A DNA stretch of 33,275 nt from Pirellulales bacterium (GCA_016933425.1 JAFGAY010000168.1:1-33275), one strand, 5' to 3'. Shown: positions 7,993 through 15,969, counted from the first letter of the stretch. Program-made: numbers and translations. Notes: generated by a model from the sequence alone, not told the origin.

Positions 7993-8564
7993 GATTCGGG
8001 GTCCCCGTCCTTGGGCAAATAGGGCGTTTCGGCCGTGACCCGACGAACGGCTTCCGACGGGCAGGCCACGGCGATAGCGCACTCGTTGCAGTGCATGCAG
8101 CGGTCCTGGTCTATCTGAAGGTAGAGCGAACCGTTGCCGAAAGCGATGCAGCCCTTGACGCACTTGGCGCAGCCGATGCATTTTGGTTCGTCGATCGTGT
8201 ATTCGTAGTAAGGATCCTCGACGAACGTGCGCACAATGGCGCCGGTTGGGCAAAGCACGTTCTCGGCGCCGGTGGTCAATTCGGCGGCTTCCGGCTCGAA
8301 ATAGCCGGTGCACAAGTTGCAATAGCCGCACATCCGAAAAGCATGTTTGCAGACGGCGGCCGACTTATCCAGCACGCAATGGGTTGCGCAGTTGCCGCAG
8401 GCGACGCACTTGTTGGGATCGATTTGCCAAAGGTTGTTGATTGGTTCGCCGCCGCGGCGCATGGTCAGCAAACCGGCCGCGCCGAACAGCCCGGCGGCGC
8501 CAGCGACGCGCAAACCATCGGCAACGAATTTTCGACGATTGATGGTAGGCGATTTTTCAGCCAT
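7989..8564 (-). CDS. Tat-exported NapG-like ferredoxin with multiple [4Fe-4S] clusters
   Basis: A 191-residue protein. Residues 8-35 form a Tat signal: INRRKFVADG followed by an Ala/Gly/Leu-rich hydrophobic stretch. Iron-sulfur ligands: Cys53/56/59/63; Cys72/79/82/85 with CPTGA at 105; Cys129/132/135/139; and Cys156/159/162 with Cys168-Pro, the last spaced two residues wider than the usual Cys-x3-Cys-Pro. The sequence resembles NapG/NrfC-type electron carriers, expected to act on the outer face of the membrane or to stay membrane-bound through the signal helix. The stop overlaps the start of the NapH-like gene (ATGA), as in napGH operons. A weak AAGGAAAG element precedes the ATG. No napA/napB-type reductase is nearby. 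Confidence 0.9.
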   Translation of the reverse strand: MAEKSPTINRRKFVADGLRVAGAAGLFGAAGLLTMRRGGEPINNLWQIDPNKCVACGNCATHCVLDKSAAVCKHAFRMCGYCNLCTGYFEPEAAELTTGAENVLCPTGAIVRTFVEDPYYEYTIDEPKCIGCAKCVKGCIAFGNGSLYLQIDQDRCMHCNECAIAVACPSEAVRRVTAETPYLPKDGDPES

Positions 8565-8597
8565 GACGGCGCTTTCCTTGTTTTTGTGCGACTCGTC

Positions 8598-9692
8598 CTA
8601 CGGATTTTTCACGTCTTTCGTGTCTTTCGCGTCTTTCGTGTTCTGTTCAACAAACACCCGAACGGCCTTGGCGTCCGGATCCAGGACCAGGATGCGGTCT
8701 TGGCTGTCGACGGCCAGGTCGACGGCCAGGAGTTTATGTTGTTCGCGGGTTTCCACCTCGCGGCCCGGCGTGGCGCCGAGTTGCTCGGGCGTGGCCACGA
8801 CCGACTCAAAGCGGCCCTCGGGCGAGTAAACCTTGACGCGAGGGATGCCTTTTTCGGCCGTGACAACCCGATTGTCGGCCAACAGGGCGATGGCCACGGG
8901 ATTGCAGCATCCGCAAAACGCTTCAACGTCCATTCCGGCGGAACCCCAATCCAACGGTGTTTCGTGGTGGCCATCGGGCGTGAAAAACTCGATCCGGTGG
9001 CGGCCCGGATTCACGACGCGGACCAGTCCATCCGAGCCGACGGCGACATCGAAATAGGGGCTGGGAATGACCGGCGGGGGGACGTGGTTTCGAGGATCGC
9101 CCTGGGCGAGCTTGCCTATTATTTTACCCGATCGGTCGTAACGAAGCACGCATTTGTTCCCGGCGTCGGCGACGAAAACGTCGCCATTGTCGCCGAGAGC
9201 CACCGACGTGAAAACGTCGCGCCGCGCGGACGATTCCCACTGGGCGGTCGTTTCACCCCGGTTATTGAAAACCAAAAGATAGTTTTGGAACGCCACAAAA
9301 GAATTGCCTTGGGCGTCGACAGCCAGCGCGCGCGGCGCGTCGGTCAGGTCCATCCGCCGCAGGCGTTTTCCCTGGGCGTCAAAAACAAGGATGGTCCGAT
9401 CACCCGCCACGTGGATCGCATCGTCGGGTCCCACGGCAATCGCGCGGAGGTCATACAGGCGGACGGGCACCACGGCGTCCTGGCGGTAGCGCACCAGCGC
9501 GGGATCGATTTTCATGTAGGGATCGAGGTTGTAGTCGAAACGGCGAGGCAAGCCGCCGCGTCGAGGCGAAGGGTCGCCGAGAAACCACAAGGCGCCAATC
9601 CCTACGACAACCAGCGCCGCCAAAAGCAGCATCATCCAGAAATTGGGCTTCCGCACGGCCTCATCCGAATCGGTAGGTGGTTGGAGCTTCAT
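8598..9692 (-). CDS. Membrane-anchored NHL-repeat beta-propeller protein
   Basis: 364 residues from the ATG at 9692. An ATG at 9743 would add 17 residues; neither has a clear ribosome binding site, and the shorter form puts a compact cytoplasmic tail before the single membrane helix (about residues 19-37). The rest is an extracytoplasmic propeller with NHL-type strands (AIAVGPDDAIHVAG, ALAVDAQGNSFVA, SVALGDNGDVFVADAGN, DLAVDSQDRILVLD). A FCGCCNP cluster in an otherwise Cys-poor protein is striking. The last residues (NTKDAKDTKDVKNP) are encoded by the acgaaagac repeat. It precedes the Tat ferredoxin by 33 bp and is probably co-transcribed. NHL propellers usually mediate protein contacts; the ligand here is unknown. 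Confidence 0.83.
   Translation of the reverse strand: MKLQPPTDSDEAVRKPNFWMMLLLAALVVVGIGALWFLGDPSPRRGGLPRRFDYNLDPYMKIDPALVRYRQDAVVPVRLYDLRAIAVGPDDAIHVAGDRTILVFDAQGKRLRRMDLTDAPRALAVDAQGNSFVAFQNYLLVFNNRGETTAQWESSARRDVFTSVALGDNGDVFVADAGNKCVLRYDRSGKIIGKLAQGDPRNHVPPPVIPSPYFDVAVGSDGLVRVVNPGRHRIEFFTPDGHHETPLDWGSAGMDVEAFCGCCNPVAIALLADNRVVTAEKGIPRVKVYSPEGRFESVVATPEQLGATPGREVETREQHKLLAVDLAVDSQDRILVLDPDAKAVRVFVEQNTKDAKDTKDVKNP
8605..8645. repeat. acgaaagac-type repeat inside the 3' end of the NHL gene
   Basis: Four 9-bp units (ctttcgtgt-like on the plus strand) lie within the coding region. Because the period is three codons, the repeat stays open and reads as a TKD tripeptide repeat in the gene's frame. 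Confidence 0.8.
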
Positions 9693-9751
9693 GTCGATGC
9701 ATGCAAAATAAACGGGTGTCCAGGAGTTACTTCCCGATTTCATGATTTTGC

Positions 9752-9802
9752 GTAGGTCAGGCTGTGCCTGACAACAAGCGTGTCAGGCACAGCCTGACCT
9801 AC
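9752..9802. repeat. Perfect 22-bp inverted repeat with 7-base spacer (family gtaggtcaggctgtgcctga)
   Basis: The arms 9752-9773 and 9781-9802 are exact reverse complements, and each arm is itself a small palindrome (gtcaggc-tgt-gcctgac). Further single copies of the same 22-mer occur at 12762-12783 and 27211-27232. It lies just upstream of the NHL gene, in a 345-bp gap (9693-10037) that otherwise holds only other repeats. Confidence 0.9.
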
Positions 9803-9837
9803 GAAAACTACGTTTTTTGCGCTGGGGAAATGGAAAT

Positions 9838-9980
9838 AAGTCCCGGAGGACGATTAATCGTATCCTTCACAGATCATTCTTCGATCGTCCCTCCGGGACG
9901 ATGCCACTTCGCGGTAGCCCCTTCTACCCAGCGATAAATCGCTGGGCTATTTTCAAACGACCCTCCGGGTCATAAATCCC
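9838..9980. repeat. Composite of ccctccggg and cccagcgataaatcgctggg palindromes
   Basis: Contains agtcccggagga, its inverted partner tcgtccctccgggacga, a perfect palindrome cccagcgataaatcgctggg (9927-9946) and a further ccctccgggtcat. This is repeat-dense non-coding DNA between the two propeller genes. No gene is seen in it. Confidence 0.7.
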
Positions 9981-10023
9981 TGTTTCTCCGACATATTACG
10001 CAAGAAAATGTGGGTAAAGACAA

Positions 10024-10042
10024 GGTCATGACCCGGCCTACG
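10024..10042. repeat. ggtcatgacccggcctac repeat touching the propeller gene's stop
   Basis: Shares ggtcatgacccggc with the complete palindrome at 27109-27130. It overlaps the last bases of the PQQ-like propeller gene. Confidence 0.6.
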
Positions 10043-11447
10043 GGGATTCTGTTATTTCGAGACAAACCATTTGGGTCAGGTCGCGGACCAGCAGTCGTCC
10101 GCCGGCCAGCGCCATGGGCGCCCAGGCTTCATGGCCTTCGAGGACCCGTGCCTGGGCAACGGGCCGGAAGGCGGCGGGCGTTGCCTCGACGAGGGTAAGC
10201 ACGCCGGAGTCGTCCAACACGAGCAGTAATCCGTCGGCCATCATGTAGGGGCCCTTGCCGTCGCCGAAACGATGGTCGGTCCCACTCGCCCAGACCTCGC
10301 GTCCCTCCTGGTCGAGGCAAACAAGCTGGCTGTCGCGCTCGCGGACGCCGTACAGGTAGCCGTCGTAAAAGACGGGCGTGTGCTGAGTCGAGCCAAATTG
10401 TTTGGGCGTCAGTCGAAAGACCTCGCGAGCCTCGAATTTTCCCTCGGCTTCGACCAGTTGGAGCATGACCGCGCCCGAATTGTAGCCGCCGCAGCAAAAA
10501 ATGCGGCCCTCGGGCAGGATAACGGGCGAAGGGCACGTGGCGATGCCAATTTTCCACGCGGTCGTATCCCAAAGGAGCGCGCCGTCGTCGGCCGCGACGC
10601 CCACGACGCCTCCCTTGCCGAAATAAACGTACATTTTTCGACCGGCAAACTCCATGGGCATGATCGAGGCATGAGTCATTGCCCAACCGCGCGGATTGGG
10701 GCATTGCCAAACGAGCTGGCCCGAGCGGCAATCCAGCGCGATCATCAGCGCATCGCCGCCGGGCGCGAAGACGGCCCGACCGGCGTCGATCAGTGGGCAC
10801 TGTCCGGCATACCACTGGGGAACTGTGGCGCCGAACTCGGCGGCAAGGTCCTTGAGCCAGTAGGGCTGGCCCGATCGGGCGTCGACACACAAGACATGGC
10901 ACTTGGGGCCGAGGGTGACGGCGTATTGATCGTTCACGGCGGGCACGGTGCGCGACATGCCGTGGAATCGTTTGACGTCGACCGGATAGGAGCACTGCCA
11001 GATTTCTTGTCCATCGGCCAGCGAGAGGCATCGGAGCACGTCGTTTCGGCGCAGTGGATCGTAATCGAGCACGTAGACCCGACCGTCGCGGACGGCCGCG
11101 CCGGCGTAGCCTTCACCCAGTTCGACCGACCAAAGCCGGCGTGGGCCGCCGGCCGGCCACCGCCGGGCCAGGGACACGCTGTCGTGGGCAATGGCGTCGA
11201 AATAGGGTCCCCGGAATCGCGACCAATCGCCGGCCAGGTTGGCCGGTTGGCCCTGGCCCGAAGCGAGTGTTGGCACTAGCGGCCGGCGCCGGACGGCCGA
11301 GGCCGCTACCGCCGGTCGGTCTCGTCCGGGAATTCGAGCCTCGGGTTTATTCGCGTCGCCGGTTGCCCGCCATGCAAGAAGTCCCGCCAATGCCAACAGA
11401 AAAACGAGGCCGGGAACGAGCAGCGGCGCGAAATGCGTTGGTTTCAT
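10038..11447 (-). CDS. Signal-anchored PQQ-like (BamB-like) beta-propeller protein
   Basis: 469 residues from the ATG at 11447. A hydrophobic anchor or signal lies at residues 7-28 (LLVPGLVFLLALAGLL), then a low-complexity linker, then WSRFRGPYFDA and successive propeller blades (LSLADGQEIW, CVDARSGQPYWL, ALDCRSGQLVW, GVAADDGALLW, CLDQEGREVW). It resembles the propeller at 4745-6604 but has one N-terminal helix instead of three and more cysteines (for example FCCGGY). No catalytic set for a quinoprotein dehydrogenase is recognised. The gene points the same way as the redox genes downstream, but 345 bp of repeats separate them, so membership of the same transcript is uncertain. Its ATG overlaps the TGA of a possible 48-codon ORF. 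Confidence 0.87.
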   Translation of the reverse strand: MKPTHFAPLLVPGLVFLLALAGLLAWRATGDANKPEARIPGRDRPAVAASAVRRRPLVPTLASGQGQPANLAGDWSRFRGPYFDAIAHDSVSLARRWPAGGPRRLWSVELGEGYAGAAVRDGRVYVLDYDPLRRNDVLRCLSLADGQEIWQCSYPVDVKRFHGMSRTVPAVNDQYAVTLGPKCHVLCVDARSGQPYWLKDLAAEFGATVPQWYAGQCPLIDAGRAVFAPGGDALMIALDCRSGQLVWQCPNPRGWAMTHASIMPMEFAGRKMYVYFGKGGVVGVAADDGALLWDTTAWKIGIATCPSPVILPEGRIFCCGGYNSGAVMLQLVEAEGKFEAREVFRLTPKQFGSTQHTPVFYDGYLYGVRERDSQLVCLDQEGREVWASGTDHRFGDGKGPYMMADGLLLVLDDSGVLTLVEATPAAFRPVAQARVLEGHEAWAPMALAGGRLLVRDLTQMVCLEITESP

Positions 11448-11590
11448 GCGATAGGGTTGACTTCCGAGTAGTCCGCGGTCTTTTGCCGTATTGGATGGAC
11501 CCAAAAAAGAGACCGCCGCTTCACCTTTTCCCAGCCACCCTCGAACCATTGTTGGGACTCCGGGGTCAAATAGGGATCGAACGCGGTCAT
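11444..11590 (-). CDS. Possible 48-residue ORF translationally coupled to the propeller gene
   Basis: Starts with the ATG at 11590 and reads MTAFDPYLTPESQQWFEGGW and on, ending in VNPIA. Its TGA (11444-11446) overlaps the propeller's ATG in an ATGA junction, the classic coupling arrangement. The composition is protein-like (aromatic and charged residues, not the Arg/Ser-rich bias of shadow frames). No Shine-Dalgarno site is seen and no family is recognised. It could be a small leader protein or a remnant of a longer gene, since the frame stays open upstream to about 11803. Confidence 0.35.
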   Translation of the reverse strand: MTAFDPYLTPESQQWFEGGWEKVKRRSLFWVHPIRQKTADYSEVNPIA

Positions 11591-12028
11591 TATCAAACGG
11601 CGAGGCGCACGGACGCAGGGCAACCACTTTGGGTGTGGGAGTCCCACCTTGGTTAATGTCATGGATATCTTGAATCCGGGGATGTCTGTACGTTCATCAT
11701 AACCGGTGGACCAAAATACGTCACGATGGATCCGGGTCGGCGTTAGTCGCCATGTCCACGCTTGCGTGGACATGTGTTTCGTGGACATGCGAAAAAACCT
11801 CAAGGATCATGCCTGCGGTAAACGTTGCCCTGGCGATCGAGCACGATAGGCGTGCCTGGCGTGGAAGGGCAGGCCGATCTACCGGTCAATAACGCGAGTT
11901 TTCTGGGGGTTTCCGGTTTCTGGCAGCTTGTTTTGGCCCGGGGGGGGTGGTATGATTGTGGCCTTGTCGTTCAAAGGGGTTTTTTAAGCGGCGGCATTTG
12001 GCCGTTCGCGCATCTGGAGTACCCGGCC
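11591..12028. other. Divergent intergenic region with palindromes and a G8 tract
   Basis: This separates the minus-strand redox island from the plus-strand methyltransferase gene. It holds the hairpin at 11751-11774 and an eight-G run at 11940-11947. The methyltransferase frame is open back to a TTG at 11825, so part of the region could be coding if that start is used. No promoter could be assigned with confidence. Confidence 0.5.
11751..11789. repeat. Hairpin catgtccacg-cttg-cgtggacatg plus a third half-copy
   Basis: The 10-bp arms 11751-11760 and 11765-11774 are perfect reverse complements with a 4-base loop. The right arm is repeated directly at 11780-11789. No T-run follows, so it is more likely an intergenic palindromic repeat than a terminator. 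Confidence 0.75.
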
Positions 12029-12724
12029 GTGTGGAGTCACAACGAGAAATTTCAGCGCCTTGTCGGCGGCGGTTGGCTTGAGCAAACTTTTTTGAATTCG
12101 ATTTCCCGGGTTCAGTTATTGTTTCTCGGCGCGCACAAGGATCGCGAGGTGGTCCGGCTTGTGAAGCAATCGCGCCGCAAGCGCAAGTCGCTCATGTCGG
12201 CCTACGAAATGTGGATCGTCCACGGTTACGCCCGGGCACAAAGCCGGCTGCCGGGCGCGATGGCCGAGGTGGGCGTGTATCAGGGCGTGTCGGCCCGGCT
12301 CATCTGCGAGGTCAAGGGAGACAAGTCGCTCCACCTGTTCGACACGTTCGAGGGTCTGCCTCAGCGGACCCACGCCGATCGCAACGTTCACCGGACGGGC
12401 CAGTATGCGACGAGCGTCGAGTCGGTCCGCGAGTTCCTCGACGGTCATCCGAACGTGCATTTTCACAAGGGGCTCTTCCCCGACTCGACGGCCGGGTTGG
12501 AAGAGAAGCCGTACTGTTTCGTCCATTTGGACGTGGACTTGTTTGAGAGCACGCTGGCGGCGCTAGAGTATTTCTATCCGAAGATGGTTCCCGGCGGCGT
12601 GATTCTGTCGCACGACTACTCGATTCTGGCCGGCGTCAGAAAGGCGTTCGACGAGTTTCTCGCCGACAAGCCGGAAGGACTCGTCGATCTTCCTTCGACA
12701 CAGTGCGTGGTGACCAAGCGGTAG
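12029..12724 (+). CDS. TylF/MycF-like SAM-dependent methyltransferase
   Basis: 231 residues from the GTG at 12029, chosen because GGAG lies 9 bases upstream; a TTG at 11825 would give 299 residues. The C-terminal two thirds match the TylF (macrocin O-methyltransferase) family: AEVGVYQGVSARLIC is the SAM-binding entry, LFDTFEGLP follows, FVHLDVDLFESTLAALEYFY carries the acidic metal and catalytic residues, and GGVILSHDYS...GVRKAFDEF closes the fold. Such enzymes methylate sugars or small molecules, often in glycan or natural-product synthesis; the substrate is unknown here. It stands alone between the redox island and argG, with no glycosyltransferase or synthase next to it. The N-terminal 60 or so residues are helical and basic and not recognised. 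Confidence 0.8.
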   Translation: MWSHNEKFQRLVGGGWLEQTFLNSISRVQLLFLGAHKDREVVRLVKQSRRKRKSLMSAYEMWIVHGYARAQSRLPGAMAEVGVYQGVSARLICEVKGDKSLHLFDTFEGLPQRTHADRNVHRTGQYATSVESVREFLDGHPNVHFHKGLFPDSTAGLEEKPYCFVHLDVDLFESTLAALEYFYPKMVPGGVILSHDYSILAGVRKAFDEFLADKPEGLVDLPSTQCVVTKR

Positions 12725-12761
12725 GATGTCTGACGGATGTTTTGCATTAAGGCGATGATTT

Positions 12762-12783
12762 TGTCAGGCACAGCCTGACCTAC
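12762..12783. repeat. 22-bp repeat copy (tgtcaggcacagcctgacct family)
   Basis: Identical to the right arm at 9781-9802 and to 27211-27232. It lies just after the methyltransferase stop and could fold into a small hairpin. Confidence 0.85.
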
Positions 12784-12799
12784 TTATTTATTCCTCTCC

Positions 12800-12857
12800 C
12801 TGCGTCTCTGCGTCTCTGCGCGCAAAATATTCTCGCGCGGAGACGCAGAGACGCGGA
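12800..12857. repeat. tgcgtctctgcg inverted repeat
   Basis: Direct units of tgcgtctc at 12801-12820 face their reverse complement (gagacgcagagacgcgga) at about 12840-12857 around an AT-rich centre. It is a palindromic intergenic repeat in the argG upstream region. Confidence 0.75.
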
Positions 12858-12965
12858 GTTTGAGATTTTCGGCGCTGGGTCACGATTCGGCTTACATCCT
12901 GACGAAAATTTACATTACCGCGATAATACTACGTTAAACGGTGCGTGCGTTTTTACGCATTCTTG

Positions 12966-12973
12966 AAGGAGGG
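12966..12973 (+). promoter_or_regulatory. Strong Shine-Dalgarno site for argG
   Basis: AAGGAGGG lies 5 bases ahead of the ATG at 12979. It fixes the argG start and contrasts with most genes in the window, which have weak or no ribosome binding sites. Confidence 0.85.
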
Positions 12974-12978
12974 AATTC

Positions 12979-14193
<1,215 letters not shown>

Positions 14194-14212
14194 GCGTCTA
14201 TCCCCAAAAGTC

Positions 14213-14233
14213 CCCTCTCCCTTTGGGAGAGGG
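14213..14233. repeat. ccctctccc-ttt-gggagaggg hairpin repeat after argG
   Basis: A perfect 9-bp stem with a 3-base loop 20 bases after the argG stop, followed by ttagggtgaggg. The same motif recurs at 21579-21599 and, degenerate, at 32554-32590. It could stall transcription, but without a T-run it is better called a dispersed palindrome. Confidence 0.8.
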
Positions 14234-14272
14234 TTAGGGTGAGGGCCAAATTGTGAGTATTGTTGGGTATGT

Positions 14273-14487
14273 AATACTACAGCGCTACGTCAGGCCATTT
14301 TTCATCACGAAAACACGAAAGTACGAAAGATCGAAAGCGGCGACAGTACAGTACGAACACGGATGTTTCGCGTTTTCGTCCTTTCGTGCTTTCGTGGTGA
14401 AGTAAGACATGGAATGCGTCATCTTGCAAGCAGTTGCCACTTCATGGGTTACGATTGCCCTCCTTCCGCATATAGCGCTGTAGTAGT
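14273..14487. mobile_element. MITE-like element with 15-bp terminal inverted repeats
   Basis: Left end 14273-14287 (aatactacagcgcta) and right end 14473-14487 are reverse complements at 14 of 15 positions, giving a 215-bp element. The inside contains an inverted pair of acgaaagac-type repeats (about 14303-14330 and 14366-14398) that would fold into a long stem. It has no transposase gene. A second left end of the same sequence, followed by the same repeat type, occurs at 33201. This is the layout of a non-autonomous element spread by a transposase elsewhere. Target-site duplications could not be identified with confidence. Confidence 0.6.
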
Positions 14488-14554
14488 CATTGCCCCCTTG
14501 TTTTCGGAGGGATAGGCTCTAACCCGCTCCGCATCATCCGTGCAAGCCCGCATT

Positions 14555-15898
14555 CTACAGCCACAGAATAAACCACGACGCAAAGGCCGACCAGGCAATC
14601 GCGGGCAAGGCGACCAGCAGGAGGATTGCCAAGGCAATCCAGACCGTCAAGAATCGCGCCGGCGCCAGCGGCGATGGCGTGTTCCACTCGGAACGATCCT
14701 CCTTGCGATAACACCGCGCCAGGGCCACGACCGCGGCAATGAACAAGGCAAGTTCAAGGTAGCCCAGGGGCGTACCCGTGAGTGTTAAAACCACTGAGAG
14801 ATTATACAGTACATATGGCCCAAGAGTGGCGACGCATGCGACCAATAAAGAGACAATGCATGTGATCAACAAGAACGTTTTTCGTTCGTGACAATATCGA
14901 CCGGCGTGCCGTCGCCACGATGAATTGCATGCTGGGTGTAATTCGTGGGACATTTGCCACGCGACCGCCGTGACGAGCATGGCGCCCAGAATCAGGGCAA
15001 CGACCCACTGGTGTGATTTTGCACGGCCGAGCCCTTGGGCAAAGTTTGGTGCAAGCCATTGGAGTCTCCAGCAGTACGTCGAGATTGCAAAGGCAGCAGG
15101 CATCGCCAAGCTCAGCGCCGCCAGGATTCCACACGTCCATCGCAGCAGTGGACGACGCCAATGTCGAGCCATTTTCGCAATGAGCACACCACCAAGGACT
15201 GTAAAGCCGAGCGCCAGCCAGGCCTCCCAGAAAAAAATGCGTACTTGGCTTGCGTAACCGTGTTTGAGTGCTTCTGGAGTGAAATTGAGCGAACGGCTGG
15301 CGTCAATACCGAATAATGCAATAGCGACCAGAACGGGAACGACAACAATATCTCTTAAAAGCCGGGCAGCAAGGATCACTCCAAATATCGCACCAAGTAC
15401 GTTTATGACATTTCGATAAATACTCCTACGTGGGGCCGAGCGGGGCAGGCCGATACTACCAAGAATGATAATCAGACCAAAGAAAAAAATGACGTCGCGT
15501 AAGTCTTTACCGGATGCAATGAGAAATATATCTTCACTTTCCGGCAAAAGAAGTTCACCCTGTTTGGGCAACAGAAGTATTGTGTAGTAGGCAACGAACA
15601 ATACGGCGATAGCCAAACGCCAAATGATCGAAAACCAACAACCGAAACGTTCACCGGCGGGCAGTGTGGTCGCTCTCTGCCATGTGAAAAGGTCGTAGGC
15701 CTGCCAGAGTATGCCAAACATCATCCACGTAGCCACGGCCAGCAGCGGACCGTAAGTCCACGGCATGCCGCCGACACGAAAGACCGACAGGCCAATCGCC
15801 ACGCCGGCCGTGGCGACCAACATGCCGCCGATGGTAAATTGAAATCGTCGGCGCGGCGGAGGATTGTGGGCGGTCGTTTCCGGTGGATCGGATGACAT
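14555..15898 (-). CDS. Multi-pass integral membrane protein of unknown function
   Basis: 447 residues from the ATG at 15898 (MSSDPPETTAHNPPPRRRFQ). It opens with a proline-rich cytoplasmic tail and then FTIGGMLVATAGVAIGLSVF, a helix typical of planctomycete membrane proteins. About ten further hydrophobic segments follow, for example around LLAVATWMMFGILWQAY, IAVLFVAYYTILLL, VIFFFGLIIILGS and TFLLITCIVSLLVACVA. No catalytic motif or transporter signature is recognised. The middle of the gene (about 14800-15700) is visibly AT-richer than its ends and neighbours, with rare codon choices. The start region abuts a dispersed repeat at 15915. It could equally be an acquired or a rapidly drifting gene. 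Confidence 0.78.
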   Translation of the reverse strand: MSSDPPETTAHNPPPRRRFQFTIGGMLVATAGVAIGLSVFRVGGMPWTYGPLLAVATWMMFGILWQAYDLFTWQRATTLPAGERFGCWFSIIWRLAIAVLFVAYYTILLLPKQGELLLPESEDIFLIASGKDLRDVIFFFGLIIILGSIGLPRSAPRRSIYRNVINVLGAIFGVILAARLLRDIVVVPVLVAIALFGIDASRSLNFTPEALKHGYASQVRIFFWEAWLALGFTVLGGVLIAKMARHWRRPLLRWTCGILAALSLAMPAAFAISTYCWRLQWLAPNFAQGLGRAKSHQWVVALILGAMLVTAVAWQMSHELHPACNSSWRRHAGRYCHERKTFLLITCIVSLLVACVATLGPYVLYNLSVVLTLTGTPLGYLELALFIAAVVALARCYRKEDRSEWNTPSPLAPARFLTVWIALAILLLVALPAIAWSAFASWFILWL

Positions 15899-15914
15899 GA
15901 GTCGGTTTCTAGGT

Positions 15915-15942
15915 CGCTCCCTTACGGTCGCGGTTCGGTTTT
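15915..15942. repeat. Dispersed repeat, copy 2 (first copy at 361-387)
   Basis: cgctcccttacggtcgcggt followed by tcggttttttaac matches 361-387 with few changes. It lies between the Nudix stop and the membrane-protein start. Confidence 0.6.
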
Positions 15943-15969
15943 TTAACTTGGTGTGTGCAAGCACAACTC

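Noticed and set aside
12800-12857. CRISPR array or tandem regulatory sites from the tgcgtctc units
   Set aside because: The units are contiguous and inverted, with no spacers of constant length and no cas genes.
12909-12938. argG promoter from tttaca and taatac
   Set aside because: The two boxes are only 9 bases apart, too close for a sigma-70-type promoter; the alternative -10 gives a poor match.
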